DNA from: RDYJ01 sp034931405
GTDB lineage: Bacteria; Cyanobacteriota; Cyanobacteriia; Cyanobacteriales; Nostocaceae
Assembly (NCBI RefSeq): GCF_034931405.1
Contig: NZ_JAYGHA010000004.1
Location: forward strand, 1-64,000
Reading direction: 5' to 3'
Length of the DNA stretch: 64,000 bases
Every line of letters begins with the position of its first letter. Within the stretch, counting starts at the first letter, position 1. Both the position numbers and the translations under genes were made by a program. This document shows positions 50,962 to 59,378 of the stretch, one piece after another. The notes under the pieces were generated by a model. The model saw only the letters and a program-made list of their open reading frames with translations. It did no database searches and was not told the origin of the DNA.

Positions 50962-51948
50962 TTATAATTTGACTTGAGCCAAATGACTGCGGGGGTTGTA
51001 GGTGCGAATAGCCCGGATTTTTTCATAATATTCCCTCTCTTGTGGACTGAGGTCTTTAGGTGGTGCGATCGCCACCTTAACGAATTGATCACCACGTCCA
51101 CCTTTAGCTAGAGGCCAACCCTTACCACGTAAGCGCAGAGACTGACCAGAACGAACTCCCGCTGGTAGCTTCACATTAACACTGCCATCGGGTGTAGGTA
51201 CATCAATAGCAGCACCTAAAGTAGCTTCATCGGGGGTAATTAGCACCTCACAGACTAGATGATCACCCTCAATTTGAAAAAAAGAATGAGGTTGGAGTTC
51301 CACCTTTAAATACAAATCTCCCCGTTGTTGAGTCATCGGGTTAACTTGACCTTTGCCTCGTACCCGCAAACGAGTACCAGTTTTTGCACCTGCGGGGATG
51401 CGAACATCTATAGTCTCATTCCCCAAACTAAAGCGTTTTTGCACCCCAGCGAATGCTTCAGCAAAAGTTAAGCTAATTACAAACTCAGTATCTTGAGTTG
51501 CACCAGCACTAGCATCTTGAAAACCAAAATCGCTAAAACCGCTACCTGGTCTACCAGTAGAAGAGCGATAAGAGTAACTTTGTCTCTTAGTTCCAGGTCT
51601 TGCACCACCAAATAAATCATTGATAAAATCGTTAAAACTGCCGTATTCACTGAAGTCAAAGCCACTCATATCAACACCAGCAGCACCAGCACCAGGGAAG
51701 CCACCTTCGCCTACTTGCTTCCAGTATTGACCATATTGATCATATTTTTTACGTTTATCTGGGTCAGAGAGAACTTCATAAGCTTCGTTAACTTCTTTAA
51801 ATTTTGCCTCGGCTTGCTTATTAGCGGGGTTAACATCGGGGTGGAATTTACGGGCTAGTTTACGAAAAGCCTGTTTAATTTCTTCTGGACTGGCAGTTTT
51901 ACTAATTCCTAAAATTGAGTAATAGTCTTTAAAGTCCGTTGCAGCCAT
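50962..51948 (-). CDS. DnaJ/CbpA-like J-domain chaperone
   Basis: 328 residues. J-domain at 6-70 with HPD at 37-39 in RKFHPDVNPAN, a Gly/Phe-rich linker (GEGGFPGAGAAG..., YGSFNDFINDLFG), then the two beta-barrel DnaJ C-terminal domains (VRIPAGAKTGTRLRVRGKG, VKLPAGVRSGQSLRLRGKGW). No zinc-finger region, so it is the CbpA/DnaJ type II form. It stimulates DnaK ATPase and delivers clients. Confidence 0.94.
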   Translation of the reverse strand: MAATDFKDYYSILGISKTASPEEIKQAFRKLARKFHPDVNPANKQAEAKFKEVNEAYEVLSDPDKRKKYDQYGQYWKQVGEGGFPGAGAAGVDMSGFDFSEYGSFNDFINDLFGGARPGTKRQSYSYRSSTGRPGSGFSDFGFQDASAGATQDTEFVISLTFAEAFAGVQKRFSLGNETIDVRIPAGAKTGTRLRVRGKGQVNPMTQQRGDLYLKVELQPHSFFQIEGDHLVCEVLITPDEATLGAAIDVPTPDGSVNVKLPAGVRSGQSLRLRGKGWPLAKGGRGDQFVKVAIAPPKDLSPQEREYYEKIRAIRTYNPRSHLAQVKL

Positions 51949-52117
51949 CTACCAGCCTCCTGTAAAAATTTAAGTTATTTTTTTTTCTAAGATATGAGAT
52001 TTACTGTTTGCCAGGTATAATGCCTGGGAGCAGAATTATTGATATTAAATTAGCAAAGAATATCAAAAATTGAGTGTGGTTGTCGCTCATAGTGGCAGCG
52101 AAATTCCCGTACTCCCG

Positions 52118-52579
52118 TCATTGGGGAAAGCAAATCAGCTGATCTAGTCCATCGTCTAAACTAGGAGGAGCATCCCGGAGTTGGCGGTGCATTCGCAAAA
52201 TGACTTCTTCAGGAACGTGTCGGTTACGCTGTTTATTCCGTGCTAAACATAGCCATACTGGAGTTTTTAGCCATAACCCGGTAATGTGAGTAAAACCGAT
52301 ATGACGGGCTAATTCTACCATTTCCCGGCGTTGTTTTCTCTGGGCATTGGTGGCATCGAAAATGGTGGGTATACTTATGCTAGTGGCTTGCTGAAATTGC
52401 CTTTCTATTTCTTGCCAAATTAATAGCCAAGATCCTTGAGTTGCTTCTGAACCAAAAAGCTGCCCCCGGATAGCATCTGTGGAAATTAACCGCATCTGGG
52501 GGCATTCTGTTAGTAGTTGTTTGGCCAATGTTGACTTACCACTACCAGGAAGACCAATCAGCAAAAGTAGTTTAGTCAT
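52118..52579 (-). CDS. Small P-loop kinase (AAA_33/zeta-toxin-like)
   Basis: 153 residues. Walker A GLPGSGKST at 9-17, then STDAIRGQLFG, IFDATNAQRKQRREMVELA (Walker B-like Asp) and RNRHVPEEVILRM with the arginine lid. This is the layout of polynucleotide 5'-kinase and related small P-loop kinases. Substrate unknown. An STRR tract begins directly after the stop. Not recognised as a toxin: no antitoxin neighbour. Confidence 0.8.
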   Translation of the reverse strand: MTKLLLLIGLPGSGKSTLAKQLLTECPQMRLISTDAIRGQLFGSEATQGSWLLIWQEIERQFQQATSISIPTIFDATNAQRKQRREMVELARHIGFTHITGLWLKTPVWLCLARNKQRNRHVPEEVILRMHRQLRDAPPSLDDGLDQLICFPQ

Positions 52580-52659
52580 TAGTCATTAGTCATTAGTCAT
52601 TAGTCATTAGTCATTAGTTATTTTTTCCCAATTACCAATTACCAATTACCAATTACCAG
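52577..52659. repeat. STRR tracts (tagtcat, then attacca)
   Basis: About six tagtcat units and then four ccaatta units lie between the glgC stop and the P-loop kinase start-distal end. They have a 7-base period with no spacers, so this is not a CRISPR. Confidence 0.9.
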
Positions 52660-52660
52660 A

Positions 52661-53950
52661 CTAAATGATTGTGCCATCAGGAATTACAGCATTTTTGAGA
52701 ACAACTACAATCCCACTACGAATGTAAAAACCTTGTTTTTCCCGTTCGGCTTCTTGGACATTATCTTTATTGACAATTTTCACATCATGACCGATGCGGG
52801 CATTCTTATCAATAATGGCTTTGCGAATGATGGTGTCTGTCCCAATACCCACAGGGATGTCACCTTGTTCTAGGCTACATTGGCGTTCGACAGAGGGTTG
52901 ATAATAGTCTGCACCCATGAGTAGGGATTCTTCAATTATACAGCCTGATTCAATCCGCGATCGCACTCCCAAAACTGAATGCTGAATGCGGCAGTTTTTC
53001 AAAATACAACCTTCGCCAATCATTGATTCTGTGATATCACAATTCAAGAGTTTAGACGGAGGTAAATAACGAGCGCGGGTGTAAATTGGTGCTGCTTCAT
53101 CATAGAAGCTAAAAGGCGGCATTGGTTGTTGGGTCAGGGCTAAATTAGCCTCATAAAAGGCTTCGATTGTTCCAATGTCTTCCCAGTAGTCATCAAATAA
53201 GAAAGCTTGAACGTTGTGATCCTTAGCTGCATCAGGTATAATTTCTTTACCAAAGTCAGTCCGTTCTAAAGATTCTTTCAACAGTTTGATCAAAACATCT
53301 TTTTTAAAGACATAAATCCCCATCGAAGCGATGTAGGGTTGTAATTCAGCTTGTTCTTTGGTTAAACCCAGTACGGTAGTATCCACACGCATTTGCGCTA
53401 AAGCGTCACCTTTGGGTTTTTCGCTAAAGTCAATTACTCTACCGGAGTCGTCGATTTTCATCAAGCCAAAATCGGAAGCACGGCGATCATCAATAGGAAT
53501 GACAGAAAGGGTAATATCCGCATTTGTGTCCCTGTGACGCTGGATAAACTGACGGTAATCCATGCGGTAGAGGTGATCACCTGATAGAATCAGAAATTCG
53601 TCTACATCCCAATCTTGTAACATCCAGATGTACTGACGCACAGCATCAGCCGTACCTTGGAACCAGTTGGGGTTTTCAGGTGTTTGCTGTGCTGCTAACA
53701 CTTCCACAAACCCATCACTAAAGCCGCTGAAGTTGTAGGCGCGGGCGATGTGACGATTCAGGGAAGCTGAGTTAAACTGTGTCAGGACGTAGATTTTAAA
53801 TATCTCTGAATTGATGCAGTTGCTGACAGGGATATCTATTAAGCGATATTTCCCAGCCACTGGTACTGCGGGTTTAGCGCGAAGTTTGGTTAGCGGATAC
53901 AGCCGAGTACCCGCACCCCCACCAAGTATGATTGCTAAAACTTTTTTCAC
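52661..53950 (-). CDS. glgC: Glucose-1-phosphate adenylyltransferase
   Basis: 429 residues, full length. MKKVLAIILGGGAGTRLYPL with the nucleotide-binding loop, KPAVPVAGKYRLIDIPVSNC, GTADAVRQY, the catalytic WMLQDWDVDEFLILSGDHLY and the C-terminal left-handed beta helix ending RSGIVVVLKNAVIPDGTII. It makes ADP-glucose for glycogen synthesis and is activated by 3-phosphoglycerate in cyanobacteria. It opposes the debranching enzyme at 46557-48656. Confidence 0.98.
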   Translation of the reverse strand: MKKVLAIILGGGAGTRLYPLTKLRAKPAVPVAGKYRLIDIPVSNCINSEIFKIYVLTQFNSASLNRHIARAYNFSGFSDGFVEVLAAQQTPENPNWFQGTADAVRQYIWMLQDWDVDEFLILSGDHLYRMDYRQFIQRHRDTNADITLSVIPIDDRRASDFGLMKIDDSGRVIDFSEKPKGDALAQMRVDTTVLGLTKEQAELQPYIASMGIYVFKKDVLIKLLKESLERTDFGKEIIPDAAKDHNVQAFLFDDYWEDIGTIEAFYEANLALTQQPMPPFSFYDEAAPIYTRARYLPPSKLLNCDITESMIGEGCILKNCRIQHSVLGVRSRIESGCIIEESLLMGADYYQPSVERQCSLEQGDIPVGIGTDTIIRKAIIDKNARIGHDVKIVNKDNVQEAEREKQGFYIRSGIVVVLKNAVIPDGTII

Positions 53951-54104
53951 AAAATTTCTCCAGACTGCCTTTCAACTCTCACCTACAGTTTAGGACTCTA
54001 TGTGGCAGCTGATAAGGGGGGATCAAAGAATCTTGGGGAAGAATTTTTGAGAAGGTGGTTAGGTACGGAAAGTAGAACTAATGTATTAACAATTGTAGAG
54101 AATA

Positions 54105-54569
54105 TCAATTAGGTAAAAAATCATCTTCTATTACTTGTAGTAGATGATATGGACAGATCACAGGAAAAGATTCTCTTGGTAAACCTGTTTCAGCTTTTGC
54201 TTGCTTAACCGCTTGTGTATAACATTCTGTAAAAATTTCCTCTAGATAGGGTTTGAGACTGGGAGAATCCTGGAGTGATTCTTGAACACGTCTACGATGT
54301 TCAATGATGCTTCCTTCCCAGCTACCGCTTCTCTTGTCAGGCTGAAATTGCCATTTGAGCAAATGCAGTAAAATAACAATCAGATTGCTTTTGAGACTTT
54401 TGCGTTCACTTCTTCCCATGTCGCCAATTTCTTCGATCAGGTTTTCCCAGTCGACATTTGCGTAGTCCTGACTTTGCAATTTTGCCACAGTTGTTTCTAT
54501 CCATTGCAAGTAGTCAGTTTCATATAAGGTTGGGGAATGGGTTTTTAACAAAGACATGGCTGTTTCCAT
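54105..54569 (-). CDS. DUF29 domain-containing protein
   Basis: 154 residues. The DUF29 pattern is clear: TLYETDYLQWIETTVAKLQS, VDWENLIEEIGDMGRSERKS, LLKWQFQPDKRSGSW and the end CPYHLLQVIEDDFLPN. All-helical family abundant in cyanobacteria with no proven function. A second ATG four codons in (MSLLKTH) is also possible. It is divergent from the HigA gene. Confidence 0.85.
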   Translation of the reverse strand: METAMSLLKTHSPTLYETDYLQWIETTVAKLQSQDYANVDWENLIEEIGDMGRSERKSLKSNLIVILLHLLKWQFQPDKRSGSWEGSIIEHRRRVQESLQDSPSLKPYLEEIFTECYTQAVKQAKAETGLPRESFPVICPYHLLQVIEDDFLPN

Positions 54570-54579
54570 AGCTTTTACT

Positions 54580-54654
54580 TTGATTGTAGTTTATGAAACT
54601 AATAAATGGAAAGATGATCCTTTATTTAAAAAACCATTTCAAAAAGATACTTAA
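54580..54654 (+). pseudogene. Possible HigB toxin C-terminal remnant
   Basis: A frame reads LIVVYETNKWKDDPLFKKPF then QKDT and stops. The NKWKDD ending resembles HigB toxin C-termini (compare EYDKNLWKN at 63110-63178), and it stands 78 bases ahead of the HigA gene, where HigB belongs. The upstream part is antisense to the DUF29 start. Weak, short evidence. Confidence 0.3.
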
Positions 54655-54732
54655 TTAAGTTAATGAAAAGGAGTTCTTACCTCCCCAGATCCCAAATGTA
54701 CAACCCTTGATTGATTAAAAAGTGATTAAAGT

Positions 54733-55134
54733 ATGACTATCACACTGGACAGAAAAACCTATGGTTCTCTTTTAGAAGAATACCAACCTAAAGTTATTAC
54801 TTCTGAAGCAGAGTATAATATTGCCATTGAATCTATTGAGAAATTGATGGAATGTGGAGAAGAACTTTCTCCAGAAGAAACTTCTCTATTAGAATTGCTT
54901 TCTATTCTTGTAGAAATGTATGAAGATTCCCAATTTCCTTTAGAATCAGCATCTCCTCAAGAAATTCTCTTACATCTGATGGATGCACGAGGACTTAAAC
55001 AGGCAGATTTAGTTGATGTTATCGGTTCAAAGGGTGTAGTTTCAGAAATTGTTAATGGTAAAAGATCCATTAGTAAAGCACAAGCTAAAGCTTTAGGAGA
55101 GTTTTTCCATGTTTCTGCGGTACTTTTTATTTAA
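54733..55134 (+). CDS. HigA-family antitoxin, helix-turn-helix protein
   Basis: 133 residues. An N-terminal helical part (EAEYNIAIESIEKLMECGEE) precedes an XRE-type HTH (LMDARGLKQADLVDVIGSKG, VVSEIVNGKRSISKAQAKAL), the cyanobacterial HigA pattern. No complete toxin lies next to it; only a possible HigB fragment is upstream. It could act as a free transcription factor. It is followed after 30 bases by the GH13 gene, so read-through is likely. Confidence 0.8.
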   Translation: MTITLDRKTYGSLLEEYQPKVITSEAEYNIAIESIEKLMECGEELSPEETSLLELLSILVEMYEDSQFPLESASPQEILLHLMDARGLKQADLVDVIGSKGVVSEIVNGKRSISKAQAKALGEFFHVSAVLFI

Positions 55135-55164
55135 GATTCACAATTTCATAATTTATTAGTAGAT

Positions 55165-56610
55165 ATGCAAATTCACACACCAGACTGGGTAAAACACGCG
55201 GTTTTCTACCAAATCTTCCCCGATAGATTCGCTAAAAGCACACAACCCCATAAACGATTATTAAATAATGCAAAATGGGAAGATTGGGATGCTACTCCCA
55301 CACTCCAAGGTTATAAAGGTGGGGATTTATGGGGAGTTGTAGAACAATTAGACTATATTCAAAGTTTAGGAATTAACGCCATTTACTTTACTCCGATTTT
55401 TCAATCAGCTTGTAATCACCGTTATCACACCCATGATTATTATCAAGTTGATCCATTATTGGGAGGTAATGAAGCTTTTAAAGAATTACTCAATGCAGCA
55501 CATCAACGGAATATCAAAGTAGTTCTCGATGGCGTTTTTAATCATGCGAGTCGTGGGATATTCTTCTTTCACGACATATTAGAAAATGGACCTCATTCAC
55601 CTTGGGTAGATTGGTTTAAAATTCAAGGTTGGCCACTTGCACCTTATACGGGTGATGCACCTGCAAATTATGAAAGTTGGGCAGGAATTCGCTCTTTACC
55701 AGTATTTAACCATGATAACCTTGATGTACGTGAGTACATTATGGAAATTGCCGAATATTGGATTAAATTTGGTATTGATGGATGGCGTTTAGATGTACCT
55801 TTTGAAATTAAAACTCCTGGTTTTTGGCAAGAATTTAGAGAAAGAGTAAAAGCAATTAATACCGATGCTTATATTGTAGGAGAAGTGTGGACAGATTCCC
55901 GCGAATGGTTAGATGGAACGCAATTTGATGGGGTAATGAATTATTTATTTACTGGTCCAACTATTGCCTTTACCGCTGGCGATCGCGTAGACTTAGAACA
56001 GGTAAAAGGGCGGGATTATGAAACCTATCCACCATTATTTGCTGCTGAATATGCGGAAAAAATTGAGGATTTATTAAAACTTTATCCTTGGGAAATTCAA
56101 CTAACACAACTGAATTTACTCGCAAGTCACGATACAGCGAGATTAATTACCATTGCGGGTGGTGATATTGCAACTGTAGAATTAGCCACTTTACTTTTAT
56201 TAACTTTTCCTGGTGCGCCAAGTGTGTATTATGGTGATGAAGTTGGTTTACCAGGTGCATTAGATCCTGATTGTCGTCGTGGTTTTCCGTTAGAATCTAA
56301 TTGGAATTTGGAAATACTGGAAACTCATAAACAATTAATTTCTCTACGTCATAAATACGAAGCTTTGCGGATTGGAAATTATCAAGTTCTTTATGCAGAA
56401 AGAACGCTGTATGTATTTGCGCGAATTTTGGGAAATGAGGAATTAGTTATTGCAGTGAATGTGGGTAATGAGTCAGTTACAGCTAGTTTTGATTGTAGTC
56501 AATTACAAAATCAACCTGATCAAGTTTTATTTGGTAATGGAGAAATTGATTGGAATAGTAACAATCTAGGTTTAACTATTCCTGCGCGTAGTGGTTGCAT
56601 TTTAGGTTAA
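55165..56610 (+). CDS. GH13 alpha-amylase family enzyme (neopullulanase/cyclomaltodextrinase-like)
   Basis: 481 residues. Begins WVKHAVFYQIFPDRFAKSTQ. GH13 regions: DGVFNHASRG (region I), GWRLDVPFE with the nucleophile Asp (II), IVGEVW with the acid Glu (III) and LLASHDTARL with the second Asp (IV). No N-terminal CBM34 domain, so shorter than classical neopullulanase. No signal peptide: cytoplasmic, probably acting on maltodextrins from glycogen. C-terminal beta domain present. Confidence 0.92.
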   Translation: MQIHTPDWVKHAVFYQIFPDRFAKSTQPHKRLLNNAKWEDWDATPTLQGYKGGDLWGVVEQLDYIQSLGINAIYFTPIFQSACNHRYHTHDYYQVDPLLGGNEAFKELLNAAHQRNIKVVLDGVFNHASRGIFFFHDILENGPHSPWVDWFKIQGWPLAPYTGDAPANYESWAGIRSLPVFNHDNLDVREYIMEIAEYWIKFGIDGWRLDVPFEIKTPGFWQEFRERVKAINTDAYIVGEVWTDSREWLDGTQFDGVMNYLFTGPTIAFTAGDRVDLEQVKGRDYETYPPLFAAEYAEKIEDLLKLYPWEIQLTQLNLLASHDTARLITIAGGDIATVELATLLLLTFPGAPSVYYGDEVGLPGALDPDCRRGFPLESNWNLEILETHKQLISLRHKYEALRIGNYQVLYAERTLYVFARILGNEELVIAVNVGNESVTASFDCSQLQNQPDQVLFGNGEIDWNSNNLGLTIPARSGCILG

Positions 56611-56852
56611 ATGTCGAAATGTCGGTGAAAACGATTGTCAATTTTATTTGTTTTGCTTTTATTACAAGTTAAACAGAGAGTTTGTAAATTGCTAATATCG
56701 TTTTTACCACCACGAGATAAAGGGATAATATGATCAATGCTGAGGTTAGTTTCTTGGGAAGTTTTACCGCAGCTTTGACACTGATATTTATCCCTTTGAA
56801 AAACGTAGTTTCTGACTTCTGGAGGTATGGGAATGCGTGGGGTTTTATTCAT
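56607..56852 (-). CDS. Small HNH endonuclease
   Basis: 81 residues. HNH core: a CQSC zinc pair, LSIDHIIPLSRGGKNDISNL and CLTCNKSK with the second CxxC. His in DHIIP and Asn in NDISNLQTLC are the catalytic motif. Basic tail. It overlaps the GH13 stop by four bases on the opposite strand. Single-domain HNH proteins have diverse roles; no partner gene seen. Confidence 0.85.
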   Translation of the reverse strand: MNKTPRIPIPPEVRNYVFQRDKYQCQSCGKTSQETNLSIDHIIPLSRGGKNDISNLQTLCLTCNKSKTNKIDNRFHRHFDI

Positions 56853-56944
56853 ATTAATTGACGAAACTATTGATAATCAAAACAGTCGCTACGGGGTAAA
56901 GTCAAGGTTATAAAACACAACTTTAATCAAAGGATATTTATAGT

Positions 56945-57487
56945 ATGGAATATCGCCGCGCCAAAGTTGCAGGAGGAACATACTTTTTTACAGTGGTGAC
57001 AGATAAAAGACAAAAAATATTATGTTTACCAAAAAATGTTTGTTTATTAAGAGATGCTTTTGGTTATGTAATGCAGAAACATCCATTTATTATAGATGCT
57101 GTTGTTATTTTACCTGATCATCTCCACTGTATTTGGACTTTACCAGAAAATGATCATGATTTTTCTACCCGTTGGCGGTTAATTAAAAGTTATTTTAGTC
57201 GTAAATGTGAAACTATTTCACCAGAAAATATATCTATATCTAGAAAAAAGAAAAAACAACGGGCTATATGGCAATATCGTTTTTGGGAACATTTAATTAG
57301 AGATGAAATTGATTTTCAAAATCACGTTGAATATATTCATTACAATCCGGTGAAACATGGTTTGGTAACAGCACCAAAAGATTGGGAATATTCAAGTTTT
57401 CATCGCGCTGTGCGTCAAGGTATGTATGACATGATGTGGGGTGCGGGTGAGGAAATTATTTTTGATGATGATATTGGCAACGAGTAG
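56945..57487 (+). CDS. REP-associated tyrosine transposase (RAYT)
   Basis: 180 residues. Y1-transposase fold: TYFFTVVTDKRQKI, the HUH motif in ILPDHLHCIW (His-x-His) and the catalytic Tyr in VEYIHYNPVKHGLV. Intact, with a single copy and no IS ends, the RAYT pattern. These enzymes cut REP/BIME hairpins at GTAG-type tetranucleotides. A GTAGGTTGGGT hairpin begins at 57484, within the last codons of the gene, and another lies at 58519, supporting the assignment. Confidence 0.88.
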   Translation: MEYRRAKVAGGTYFFTVVTDKRQKILCLPKNVCLLRDAFGYVMQKHPFIIDAVVILPDHLHCIWTLPENDHDFSTRWRLIKSYFSRKCETISPENISISRKKKKQRAIWQYRFWEHLIRDEIDFQNHVEYIHYNPVKHGLVTAPKDWEYSSFHRAVRQGMYDMMWGAGEEIIFDDDIGNE

Positions 57488-57543
57488 GTTGGGTTATAGC
57501 TTGCTTCTCGTAGGGTAGGGTATGAAATGAAACCCAACATTAA
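57484..57543. repeat. REP-like hairpin (gtaggttgggt / aacccaaca) after RAYT
   Basis: gtaggttgggtt (57484-57495) and aaacccaacat (57530-57540) are complementary arms with a 34-base loop. The gtag 5' to the arm matches the RAYT recognition pattern. Confidence 0.7.
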
Positions 57544-57588
57544 ACATAAAATATCATGGTGCTGGATTTCATTTCTCTGAGAGCGAAA

Positions 57589-58323
57589 TTAGGATAATTT
57601 CAAATCCCGTTTTCTTTGCAATAATTTACCTACTCCTAAGATTAACCCTAGACCAAGAACATTAGAAGGCTCAGGAACAGATTGAGTAGTGGCTTGAACA
57701 ATACTACTAGCTTGGATGTTGGGAACACCACCACCAGGTCCCGAAATATTTATGTATCCGAATCGCATCCCTGTGGTTGTTACAGATCCAGATGCTCCAA
57801 TTGTTCCACCAGGTCCAAATCCTAAACTTGCTAATGTGATAGAGCCAAGGTTATTAAAGCTTTTGTTGGCGGAAGTTAAAACAACTGGGTTTCCGTATAC
57901 AGAAACGGATGCTGTCGAACCAGTGGGTGTAATGCTCAGTTTTGTTACTGTATTTTTAGGATCAGCCGCAATCGCCCAAGGTGCATAACCACCACCTTTT
58001 GCTGCATTTAGGTCGTAGTAATTGGCCGCATAATCTACTACTCCATCACGATTGAGATCCAAAGCGATTGAATCATCAAATAAACCATCGAAAGCAAATG
58101 TGAAATCAAGAGAAGATACTACTTCTCCAGGAGTTCCCGTAACAGTTAGGCTAAATTCATCATAGAATGATCCACTGGCATAGCCTGGAGGTGGACCCCA
58201 TGAACCGTTATCAGTAATTAGATTTACGGAACTAATTGTATAAGCTTGTGCTGGAGCAGAAATAAGCGCAAGTGCTGCAACTGTGAAACCTGCTAAGAAA
58301 ATTGATTTATTAGATAATGGCAT
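57589..58323 (-). CDS. PEP-CTERM sorting-domain secreted protein
   Basis: 244 residues. A signal peptide (SIFLAGFTVAALALISAPAQA) and a C-terminal PEP-CTERM tag (SVPEPSNVLGLGLILGVGKL, then RKRDLKLS) frame a beta-rich Gly/Ser/Thr region. A DxDGD-like loop (LDLNRDGVVDYAANYY) could bind calcium. Exported and anchored by exosortase. Function unknown; extracellular matrix role likely for the family. Confidence 0.88.
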   Translation of the reverse strand: MPLSNKSIFLAGFTVAALALISAPAQAYTISSVNLITDNGSWGPPPGYASGSFYDEFSLTVTGTPGEVVSSLDFTFAFDGLFDDSIALDLNRDGVVDYAANYYDLNAAKGGGYAPWAIAADPKNTVTKLSITPTGSTASVSVYGNPVVLTSANKSFNNLGSITLASLGFGPGGTIGASGSVTTTGMRFGYINISGPGGGVPNIQASSIVQATTQSVPEPSNVLGLGLILGVGKLLQRKRDLKLS

Positions 58324-58518
58324 GATGGACTTTCTTTGTATTGAATGTCGTATAAACTTAAAAATAAATATAGATGGAATTACTTAATACAGTCAACCCT
58401 AATATCGGCTGAATTATTAATCTTCACAGATTCTTTACTAAAACTTTATACAGATAACTGTTTGTCGTCTAACAAAAGGTTACGGGATGTTTATATGCAA
58501 TTCAAAGGTTTTAGTTCC

Positions 58519-58585
58519 GTAGGTTGGGTAGAACGAAGTGAAACCCAACATTAACCACAAGATACCAATGTGTAATGTTGGGTTT
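58519..58585. repeat. REP-like hairpins, second locus
   Basis: gtaggttgggt (58519-58529) pairs with aaacccaacatta (58541-58553), and a further inverted arm taatgttgggttt lies at 58573-58585. Same family as 57484-57543, placed 1 kb from the RAYT gene. Confidence 0.75.
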
Positions 58586-58606
58586 TCTTAACTCAACCGA
58601 AAGGGC

Positions 58607-59020
58607 TTAAAATGGTGGATGACGGCCAAGTAATTCCTCTTCTCCACGAATTGCTAACATCATCGGCCGATTTATTTTCAATGCTTCAACAGTTCCTCGT
58701 CCTGTAGCTGTTAATCCTACTACTCTCACACCATCCCAGAGAAAGTTTTCTGTCCATACTTGTTGACGAGGATTAAAAATAAATACTTCTTTTTTTGTTT
58801 CTGGATCTGTTACTGTTTGTCTAGCAGATTTGCGAAGTGAACACGACACACAAGCAAGAGCTAAATTATCAGATGTTGTTGCACCACCAGCCACAACTGG
58901 AATAATATGATCTATGTGAAATGTTGCAGCTTGTCCCGCTTGAGACAAACAACAATATTCACACCTATCTTTTGCACGCTGGATAACTAATTGACGTAGT
59001 GAACTTGGAATTTTACCCAT
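58607..59020 (-). CDS. HNH endonuclease
   Basis: 137 residues. CEYC zinc pair, FHIDHIIPVVAGGATTSDNL with the catalytic His and CVSCSLRKS pair. The C-terminal part (FIFNPRQQVWTENFLWDGVR) is shared by a common cyanobacterial HNH family. The start is immediately after the stop of the small gene upstream (TAA-ATG), so the pair is coupled. Possibly a homing or addiction-like module; not established. Confidence 0.85.
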   Translation of the reverse strand: MGKIPSSLRQLVIQRAKDRCEYCCLSQAGQAATFHIDHIIPVVAGGATTSDNLALACVSCSLRKSARQTVTDPETKKEVFIFNPRQQVWTENFLWDGVRVVGLTATGRGTVEALKINRPMMLAIRGEEELLGRHPPF

Positions 59021-59230
59021 TTATCCCGCCCGCATGATCCGCTGAGAACGCAAAGAAAGCAAAGATAAAAATTCCGCCAAATCAACTAAACCTTCAGCTT
59101 CATTTCTTTCTGCTAAAGTCAATTCTTCACCAGCATCTTGACGATCTAATAAAAATTGTAACCGTGTTTGTACAGCTTCAGGAAGTTGAAAATAAGTCAA
59201 ACTAACGGGTATCTCAATTACTTCAGTCAT
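59021..59230 (-). CDS. Small partner of the HNH gene (69 residues)
   Basis: MTEVIEIPVSLTYFQLPEAV, then RLQFLLDRQDAGEELTLAER. Acidic, helical, with a short LTLAERNEAEGLVDLAEFLS block typical of antitoxin-like or regulatory small proteins that precede HNH genes in cyanobacteria. Zero-base spacing to the HNH start suggests translational coupling. Function unknown. Confidence 0.7.
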   Translation of the reverse strand: MTEVIEIPVSLTYFQLPEAVQTRLQFLLDRQDAGEELTLAERNEAEGLVDLAEFLSLLSLRSQRIMRAG

Positions 59231-59378
59231 ATAATATTTCCCTACAGATGTGATCTATTGCCTGAAAGTATGACTATAAATCTCTGATCAATATAGCGAT
59301 CGCTCACCGCACCCTACAATCATACCATCTCTTATAATTGATCGGATAACCTGCACACCTACATTTAGGCATGAAACT

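Noticed and set aside
50454..51101. 215-codon minus-strand frame
   Set aside because: Antisense to the GST gene and overlapping the DnaJ end; the GST and DnaJ frames have clear domains.
52118..52579. Zeta toxin of a toxin-antitoxin pair
   Set aside because: P-loop kinase fold is similar, but no epsilon antitoxin is adjacent and the protein is too short.
59231..59378. T-box or other leader ahead of ileS
   Set aside because: No T-box sequence or antiterminator pair is visible, and T-boxes are not expected in cyanobacteria.
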